Shown: positions 35,959 through 46,000 of the stretch, in pieces
Layout: the number at the start of each line of letters is the position of its first letter
Numbering within the stretch: position 1 is the stretch's first letter
From: Ricordea florida
Taxonomy: Eukaryota; Cnidaria; Anthozoa; Corallimorpharia; Ricordeidae
Direction: 5' to 3'
Assembly (NCBI GenBank): GCA_949710005.1
Contig: OX453285.1
Location: forward strand, 25,500,502-25,564,501
DNA length: 64,000 nucleotides
Program-made: the position numbers and the translations under genes
The notes under the pieces: model-generated
What the model saw: the letters and a program-made list of their open reading frames with translations, nothing else
Databases searched by the model: none
What the model was told of the DNA's origin: nothing

Positions 35959-36558
35959 TCAATTAACATGCTCAAGCCTGAGACTATCCATTGATGAACA
36001 CAGCTCAGTGTTGTTCTCATCGTCAATTGTTTTGTTGTCGCTGTCATGTTCACTGGAAGAACTTGTCTCCTCGCTTTCTGTGTCTGTACTCTCAGAATCA
36101 TCATTTTCGTCTTCACAACAAATTTCATTGCCTTCCTCCTTGATTTTTTCCTCTTTTTCAACCAGTCGAGCAGCTGTCTCTAGCTCGTCCAACTGCCATC
36201 CCATGTCGCTTTTCTCAATTTGTGTCTGGAAAATAAATGGTGGTAAACTCAGCTGGCATTATTGTACCACAAATCTGCGATCTAACGTTCTTTACTAAAA
36301 AAAAAAAACGAAGAACGTGCGTCTCACCATACTAACTTCTTTGCTGGTTCGTACCTGTTGAAGGGTTTTGGTCAGAGAAGAAAGTTTCTTGCAACTGTTA
36401 AAATTAAGAAAGGAATATTCTTTGAGCAGTTAAACATAGACGCACTTATTCCATTTACTGATATTTGTTAAAGAAATTACACACATACTTACAAAAAAAT
36501 AAAAGGAAAGAAGAAACAAACACATAAAACTACCACTACCGCTACCGCTACTGGTAAA

Positions 36559-36599
<41 letters not shown>

Positions 36600-36874
36600 T
36601 GATGATGATGATAATAATGTATACTGTAGTATAGCACCATAACTTTCAAACCACTATAGAAATGCATATACTTTATATTGTTATGTAAAGAACAAAAATT
36701 TGAATCTTTATTTTCTGAGGCACAGATGAAAAGGTTCAAAGTAAAACTCGTACCTGGTCCTTTGAATCCAGACACAGTAGTCAGTAACATAGAGATCATT
36801 TAACAGGTACCATGGGTCTACATCACAAAATAGAGCATGGATTTCCAACAAGCATTTCAGCAACTGTCGACGGC
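35959..36874 (-). CDS. SHQ1: SHQ1 exons 14-16: end of SHQ1 domain and acidic tail
   Basis: Exons 36874..36754, 36394..36355 and 36225..35959. They encode LLKCLLEIHALF and LNDLYVTDYCVWIQR, then a helical stretch (MGWQLDELETAARLVEKEE). A tail dense in Asp, Glu and Ser follows, ending LEHVN and TGA at 35961..35959. The stop lies inside the target-site duplication of the next element. Confidence 0.92.
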
Positions 36875-39800
36875 CTAAATAAAACAATTTCAAAATCAGC
36901 TGTACGTCATCATCAAAGAGGAAAATCTGCTGAACTATCCAAATGAATTGCCAAATCCCAAAGCACAAAGAAATGGGAATGTCAATTTTGATACTGAATG
37001 AACTCACAAAAACTTTGGCCTGACTTGCTGCAGTCTTGAGTTTTATGTTGGTGTATTTAATCTAAGGAACAGACCAGAGCCAACCCTTCTGGATCATACT
37101 ACTAAAATAATTATACATAACTATTATTATAGGAGCATTTCATCGATTCTTATTACAACAAAGAACAAGCAACCTACCCCCCCTCCCCCCGCCACCCCAG
37201 AAGTTTCATTAAAGTTAATGGAGTAGGAGAACATCTGAATTTGTCACCCAGTCATATATTACTTAACTTTAGACTTGGAGAAAACGTATGCTCTGTTTTT
37301 ATGGGTTTAGATGTTGAAAACAATGTCGTCTCCAGAGCCAGTCAACTTGTCTGGAGCCTTGCTGTGAATTAAACTACTGTCCCCTTCCCTCGCCGACCGG
37401 TTAGCTCAGTTGGTAGAGCACCGGACTACCGTGCGGGAGGTCGTGGGTTCAAATCCTCGACCGGACCAACACTCAGGGTCTTTAAATAAATGAGGAGAAA
37501 GTGCTGCCTTTGCAATGACATCTAAAAATGGTTAGACTTTCTAGTCTTCTCGGATAAGGACGATAAACGTAGGTCCCGTCTCACAGTGCTGGTGTGGGAC
37601 GTTAAAGAACCCACACACTGTTCGGAAAGAGTAGGGGACGTAGTCCCCGGTGTGATGGTGTATCACTTATTCTGTTATGGGGGCACCTGTGTATCCTACT
37701 ATTCACTCTAATAAGATTGTGAACTGCGTGGCTGCAATTTGCGCCTTTAACAATAAGCAGTCTGGCAAAGTCCCCCCCAAAAAAAATGTTGTAAAGCGCT
37801 TTGAGCCTTGGATAAAGCGCTATATAAATGCCTCGTTATTGCTATTATAAATATAATAAGCTGATGATCAACTTTCTGATAAGCCTACATGAAGCAAATA
37901 TTCAAAAGTAATTGCTTACCAAGTAAGAAGATTTTCTTTGTGTCTTCCAAGGCAGCTGTGACAAGAGACCAGTGACGGTACAGAGGGTAGCACATTGTTC
38001 GCCGACCACAACAAACCATTACATCACGAAGACTGTTAAATGACTGAATACAACAAAAGTATTATTGTGCAGATGTGTGATCTAGATGCTAGGTGAGTTA
38101 CAACGCATAGCATATTTTTTTCAAACATTCATAACACACTGAGTTATGCATTTTACCTCAAACCAAGAGAAAGTAGAACTAATGCGTGATATCGTCCATG
38201 GTGACTCAACCTGATGATGCACCAAACCAAAGAAAAACAAGATGAAAAATGTTTCTTGGAAACTGATCTAAGAGATGTTAAAAAACAGTCTGGTTAATAG
38301 GATACACATGTAATGTGGTACAGAGTAATGTCATAATCATCATCATCAGGAATCCCTCAACACCTGTAAGATTGTCAACCTAGTTACTTGAGCGCCCAAC
38401 AGTGGCTCAGGAGGCCAATGTGGAAGCTGCAGGGTTGTTGACACTCTGGGCAGATGAAAGAGAATGTGGATTTTGCCATCATTGCGATTCTGGTACTTCT
38501 CCTCTTGGCTGCAATGCCTAGTATGCTCAAGGGACACCCTCATGAGTCATGCTTCTCCATCAAGAGAGTAACATAGTAATTTAATGAGGTAGAAATGTAA
38601 TAATTATAGTGTTATATGTATTGTGTTGTTGTGTCATGTAGTGCAGTGGAGTGCAGTGCAGTGCAGTGCAGTGCAGTGCAGTACAGTTTAATGTAGTGCA
38701 GTGTAGCAAAGTGTTTACGGGTTAGAGACTGAAATGAGTGGTTTGTTTACAAATACACGCACACGCTGGCTGTAAAATGAACGAGAAAATTAATTGTCAA
38801 TACTGCACGAAGCGAAGCTGAGTGCAGTATTGACAATTTCGAATTCATTTTACAGTCAGCAAGTGCGTGTATTTGTAAACAAACCACGAATTTCAAGTCT
38901 CTAACCCTTTTAATATTCAATCTGAGTTCAATGAAATACAAAACTTGCCATTTTGATGCCAGCCGTTGTGTGATGGCATGATGTATTCTCATTAGTGCAC
39001 GGTTACTAGGTGATGACTTGACGTATCACAAAATCACGTGATTGAGTTTAGCCAATCACGCGCATGGATTTAGTACACTGAATGAAGATTAAATATTAAA
39101 ATGTAATATAGCATGGAGTAGTGTACTTGTAATGTGGTTTGCTTTGCTGCGGTGCAGTACATAAAGTGTGATGTAGTGTAGTATGAGTAGTATAATTTAG
39201 TGTAGTGTAGCATTATCTGTTACCAACCGTGTTTTCTCCCTCTGTGGTTCGGTGATTATAACAGTAAGCAAAAATTATATCCACAAGTCCAAAAAACAGA
39301 GGCAGTTCTTCATTATCATCAAACAAATTTGGATGGTGTTAAGGATTTCTACTGCAAAATACGTATAAATCAAGTATTGATTAAGGGATTGCGGCAGTGA
39401 CAGGAAATGAAATGGTATTCTGTGGCAGCATGGTCTCCAGAACTTCAAATAATTGTACACAGATTAAATTGTTACAAATTGATCTTCCAAAAGGATATAT
39501 TCCTTGTTTGGGAGTCTTCGTAGCCTGTCTTTTTCCTCCTCTGTAAATTGCACTGCAGAACATTGATTCAAACATTTCATACACAATAAATGATCAAAGA
39601 ATAGGAGGACAACACTAAACATAAAAGGACACATTAAATTTCTTTACACCAGAAAAGGCACAGATAGGTAATAGACCTGTAAAATCCAATGAATTACTAG
39701 AGCCTTGTGTCACCTAAAAAAAATACAGTACAACAAAAATGGATGAGGACAAGTGATCATTTTTGCAGGCAAGCAAGTTTTCTAATGCATGAGTGGTATG

Positions 39801-42539
39801 GTATTATAAACAAATGAATGATTAAACAACATCAATTCCCTTATGTACGCCATGAAAATTATTAGTTCATTACATATTCTAGAGAATTGAACCACAAATT
39901 TCGAAGCTGCCACTCTGTTGACAAAACTACAAAACAAGAGCTGTTCCTACCAAATGTCACTGAGTCTACCTGATTGGAAAATGTAATCCACTGTATTATC
40001 AAGTCCATTATTACAGTAAGAATGTTGTTGTTGTTACCATTCTCATTATTGTTACCATTTCCTAATCTTGTAATTAGCCTTGGTTTTCTTCTTGTTTGTT
40101 TTGTTGTTGTTATTGTTGTTACTGCTATTGTTGTTGTTCTTGTTGTTAACTGTTACTGTTTTTGTTATTGCTATACTCACATTCTTCTGGGTTTGTTTCC
40201 ATTTTAAGCAATTAGCAGCCCAGGGTGGTGCATAATGCAGGAGAGGCTGAATTTGATCTTGACTGAAATAATCTGCCCTAAAAAGAAAACAAATGAATAA
40301 AAACTACACTAGCACGTCTCCACCAAAATAGAAAGAATTCAATATCACCGAATATTGAGTTAAGGGACAGTAAGTAACAAAGACAAGGAAATGAGTCAGA
40401 GTGAACACTGTGAAATTACAGGAAATAATCTTGTCATTTTTGAAGTCATGAAAACTGGTAAGTTTTTAAGTTTGCTATGATAAGCTTAAAACTTTAAAGG
40501 GCTGAGGACTTACTAACTAACAGTAAGAATAATACCACAAATCAGAAAAAGTGGTTTCCTAATGAGCGCTGTATATGTAACAGCCTTGTTAATTTTAAAT
40601 GATGCATTTTTTCAGAACATCACAGGGAAACTCAGAAAAGGCTCATACTAAATACCAGTCACTGATGATAAAATAAGGAAAATTCTGGCAACTGATTTGC
40701 ATAATTAATGTCACCGATGGGAAACCAAAGGGAACATAACATTAACAATAACAGTAACAATAATAATAACAATAACAATAATAATTATATTTTTACTTAC
40801 AGATAATAATCTTCATCAAACTTGGTATCCTCTGCCAGCTGTCGCGCTGCCTTGCGTTCAGGCATTGTCATTATCTCAGGATCTCTTACTTCTGCTATCT
40901 CATGAAGTTCAGCCTGATGGGAGCATAACTATAGTTTTATATTTACATGTAAAGTGTGTGCTGTAGTAAAGGACATTAAGAACCCAGATGTAACATGACA
41001 TTACGCAAGTCTGCAAGGAGCAAGTTGGTTCAAGATTAAGATTGAATGCAATGATTAAAATAAAACTGACTATGTATCCCTACTAAAATTTATTACTACT
41101 AACTCAGAAAGCACCACAGAGTGTTATCAATGGCACCACTCTGAGTACTCTAGAAACTACCAGAAAATAAATCCTGACATAAAATGGCCCAATGCTAGTG
41201 GAAAAGAGATAGCAATGGAAACATGTAGGACAAGCACAAAAAAGTGCTGAAAAGAGGCACACTTCCAAACAAAGTCTGTAATGGGGACTAACAGGGGGAA
41301 AGCAGAAATGCAGAAAATGGCATAGAGAAGAATGATCAAGGGAATATGCAATCAGGCAATATCTATGACCAAAAGCAAGAGTTTGGTAAGAGATTGCAAG
41401 GAATGGTGTCACCATGTCGCTCAAGTCACCTAACCAGAAATTTATACATGTATGATAACCTTGAGTCAGTGTTAAGTCTGTTAACTATCCAAGAATTTTG
41501 ATGCAATTCTCCCGTTAGACAGATAATGACTACTCATCTTACCTCTCTTCCGTTAAACACTCCAGTCTTTTGATTGGCAAATCCATACCCCACCTTGCCT
41601 AGGTTTAAATCCAAATCACCCTATAATAATAATCAAAAAATGGAGAAAAAGTTGAAGTTAAGTACAATTGTTATAGTGCAGTGGTATAGCATAGTTACCT
41701 GTTACCAGAGACCCGTAAGACTCGAACATGTAATTCACGTTCACAGCTTGTCCAGATGTAATAGTTCTCAAGTACCATATTTGGAAACTGCTTGCCCCAG
41801 TCTTTGAGCTTGTTGGCACCAATTGGTTTATTTGATTTCTCTTACTTTCCAAATATGGTACTTGGTAGTAGATTGAAAGTGGACAAGCTGTTGTTATAGA
41901 CATTCAAAGGCAGTTACACATTTCAAGTTTTATGGATTTCTACTGTTCAAGCATGCGCTATGATTGATTAATACACAAAATCTATTTGCCTAAGGGTTGC
42001 ATGCCGTCATCAGATAATGTGAAGTTGCGACGTTTTATGTTGTAAAAGAAATGGTAAATGCAGCAGCAATGCAACCATCAAGTTATGGATGCACTTGGAA
42101 GGTTTGTTATGCACTCAAGAAGCTAGAGATTTTTATTCGCTATTTCCATGCTTAGCAACCTCCCGTGCACGTCCATAACTCCATGGTTGCACGCTGCATG
42201 TTTACTATTTCTTCATTTGTGTTTTTCAATTTTCCACCAATGCAGCACCAGTTTCCTTGTAACTAACTCCTTTACACCTGTATACCACAGTGAGGCCTAG
42301 CAACTTGTTTAAAAGTTCAAACTTTTTTGTGCTTCAAGAACTCTTTCATGCACTCAAGAAGCTAGAGATGCTGTTGGCTATGCCTTGAGCATCTCGTACG
42401 CTTATTTCCTGCTTAGGAATATCGTAACGCATTACACGCTTGTGACGCACATGCGTAGTGACCCGTTTGACACACAAGGTAGATAGTTGCACGCTACATA
42501 TTTACAATTTCTTTAACCCTTTCACTCCCAAGAGTGACT

Positions 42540-42584
<45 letters not shown>

Positions 42585-42653
42585 ATGGAGACCCCTTGGG
42601 AGTGAAAGGGTTAAAAACTATCTCCCTTAACCCTTTCACTCCCAAGAGTGACT

Positions 42654-42698
<45 letters not shown>

Positions 42699-42767
42699 AT
42701 GGAGACCCCTTGGGAGTGAAAGGGTTAAAAACTATCTCCCTTAACCCTTTCACTCCCAAGAGTGACT

Positions 42768-42812
<45 letters not shown>

Positions 42813-42881
42813 ATGGAGACCCCTTGGGAGTGAAAGGGTTAAAAACTATCTCCCTTAACCCTTTCACTCCCAAGAGTGACT

Positions 42882-42926
<45 letters not shown>

Positions 42927-42995
42927 ATGGAGACCCCTTGGGAGTGAAAGGGTTAAAAACTATCTCCCTTAACCCTTTCACTCCCAAGAGTGACT

Positions 42996-43040
<45 letters not shown>

Positions 43041-46000
43041 ATGGAGACCCCTTGGGAGTGAAAGGGTTAATGTATTACAAGGCTGATTCCAAGAGTGGAA
43101 ATATACAGCCACCTTCACCTTGTTCAATAACAGTCGCGTGAATAGTATAGTGGTAAAATAAAGTTCACTAATAATAATACTGTGTGTCAAAATAACCTGG
43201 AGACAGAGAATGAATGTGACTATACAGGACTTGAAGGTATAATTAAAAGTATTAATATGATACTGTATGAAATAAGTAATTTACCTCACCAATAATTCAA
43301 TGATACCTTGAATGGTGTTTCCAAATTCTGTTCAATCTCCCAGTCAAAACTATCATCGCTGTTACCTTCATTAGCATTTTCATCACTACTTTCCCTTTCA
43401 CCAGATGTGCTACACATATCTTCACCTAAACATAGTCAAATGCAGTGTGAGGAACAATGTGCATGAGTCCTATACAGTTGTTGCAGGTTAAAATGAATTT
43501 CATGTAAAAATGGTTTCAAACTAGTTTGATTTGTTTTTCCTTTATACAAGGATTTATACTATGTAGAGAATATCAACATAAGTAAGATTGACAACCACAC
43601 CCACTTGCAAGTTCAATCAAAGGCTTGATGGCAACTGGGACCTTCTTTCTGGGGGCTAAGAGAGTTGTAAGCAAATCGAGACCCTCAAAAATCTTTCCCT
43701 GTTGAAGCTTTGGCAACTTTACTGTAAATGTCCCTACAAGAAAGATGTTTTTTAAATTTATTTAAAGCATCCAAACAATTTCCACATTACATTACCTACG
43801 ATTCTACACAATTACAGTTCTACATCACTTACAACACAAACATTAGAACTTTACAACACTGACACGAATTACAAAACTGACATTATTTACAGTGCTAAAT
43901 AATTGATTTTACAATGGGAACTGTTAGCAACCAAAAAGTTACCTTCCACGATGCACTAGATTTTAACAACTTGGTTATGTCACTTGTTGTCTATGGAGTT
44001 AAACAATTAACTGTGGTCTGCTAGAAACAATACACAGCCCATTGGAAACGGACCCTTACACTACACACTAAAACAACAATACAATACTTATTATTTATAC
44101 AATACTTTATTTATACACGACACCAAGGAACTCCTAAGTGCTCGTTAAAACGTGTATGTATGTGTGTGCATGACATATGAAACCAGAGGTAGAGGTAGAC
44201 CACCACACCGGGAACTATGTCCCCTACTCTATTCAAACAGTGTCTGAGTTGTTTAACATAATGAACAAAGGAACAAGTATAGTGAGATGGAACCTACATT
44301 TTAACATCCTTATTCGAGAAGACTAGAAAGTCTTATCATTTGCAAATGACGTTAAAAAGGCAGCACTTTCTGCTCAATTACATTTACTGATGAAGACCCT
44401 GAATGTTGGTTCAGCTGGGGTTTGAACCCACAACCTCCCACACGGTAGTCCAGTGCTCAGTACCAACTGAGCTAACTGGTCAGTGGTACAGATGGGGGTT
44501 ATATCGTTTTACCTTTTTGAACATCGTAGCTAGCTCCTTCGCGCCCATCTTCCACAATCTCTCCAGGAAGATTTAACCTAATGACAATAGGTATGTTGCA
44601 TTACAATAGTAATAAATATGCAATGGCTGATTTAAGCACTTTCATATTAAGTACAAAAATTATTTTCAAACACAGTTTATAATGTAGATGGTTATGAAAC
44701 TCAACAAGTTTCTTTGGTTTGTGTTTTTGTTCGCTTTTTCTGGCCTTGAACCTGCACAAAAATACACTTTTTTCGGTTGGATAACCAATCAAATGTTTTG
44801 AATAATTTATTTGCAAGGAACATGTAAACCAAAAACAAAAGACTGTGCCTGGTCATGGTCAATTGCAACCGCAGTGTTCTTGCTTTTGAAATCTCCAGTG
44901 CTTCAAATGTTTCAGATGACAAGCAGAAAACCTGTTCCAGCCTACTTAAATTGCCATTAATCAAACAAAAACATTTATAGCAATGGTAAAAAGAGGATGA
45001 TGAATTCTTTTAGCTCACCTGAGAAAATATGGCTTGACATAAAATTTAAATTCTGTTCTATTAATGTCAAATTCAACATCAGATATCTAGAAGTAGAATG
45101 CCAAAGACACTGTTAGAACTGGCGACGTACAAGATTACCTGCAGATAGAGAACGGTATGTGTTTCAGAACAGTGTTGTTAATGACATGATTGCCTCCGCG
45201 AAGCACACATTTTATTCATCAGTGATCCAGGAAAACTCAGGGAACTCTGGACTTCTTTTTAAGACAATAGAAAAGCTTCTGCACTCCAATCCAGTCCAGC
45301 GTTATCCATCTGGGCCTAATAACTGTTCTCTGTCCGAATCATTCGTTGAATATTTTAGTGACAAAATTGTTAAAATCCGTAATGATCTTGACAAAGTTGA
45401 TGGAACTCTGAATGACGGTCAAGTTACTTCATGCAATGCTGAGTCTGACAGCTGTCTAGCTGGTCAGCTGCTAAGTGAATTTAAACTGGTCACTGAGGAG
45501 GTCGTATCTGGTTTTGTGAATCACCTGTCTTCAAAGTCCTGTACACTTGATCCAATTCCATCCTCAGTGTTCAAGGGTGCCGTCATTATCTGCTTCCAAT
45601 GATCACTCGTATAGTTAACTTGTCTCTTACAAGTGGCCAAGTACCTGATAGATTCAAGGTTGCCATGTTGAAGCCGTTGTTGAAAAAGAGTGGAGCTGAT
45701 CATGAACTATTTTCAAACTTTCGTCCTGTCTCAAATTTATATTTTCTATCCAAAGTTACGGAGAAAGCAGTTGCAGCACAATTAATGGACCACCTTAATG
45801 ATAATGAAGGCTTATTAGAAGAATTTCAGTCGGCATATAAATCTCATCACAGTACAGAGACTGCGCTTGTGAGAGTTCAAAATGATATTTTGAAGGCTAT
45901 TGACAATAACAGATCGGTTATATTATTATTGCTCGATTTATCGGCTGCGTTTGATACTGTCGATCATTCGATTTTGTTATCTAGACTACAGAATCGCTTT

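Noticed and set aside
37392-37470. tRNA gene
   Set aside because: A and B boxes are present, but the anticodon stem does not pair and a SINE body with an L2-like tail follows.
39470-39500. In-frame stop after SHQ1 exon 10 as evidence of a pseudogene
   Set aside because: The stop lies inside a U12-type intron; all downstream exons are in phase and conserved.
42515-43068. CRISPR-like array
   Set aside because: Repeats are 98-bp palindromic MITEs with an identical 16-bp spacer; no variable spacers, and the genome is eukaryotic.
42458-43141. 227-residue repetitive ORF on the plus strand
   Set aside because: It is produced by five tandem copies of a non-coding foldback MITE whose 114-bp period is a multiple of three.
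43281-43310. Alternative SHQ1 exon 5 donor GTGAGG
   Set aside because: It breaks the reading frame into exon 6; GTATCA keeps it.
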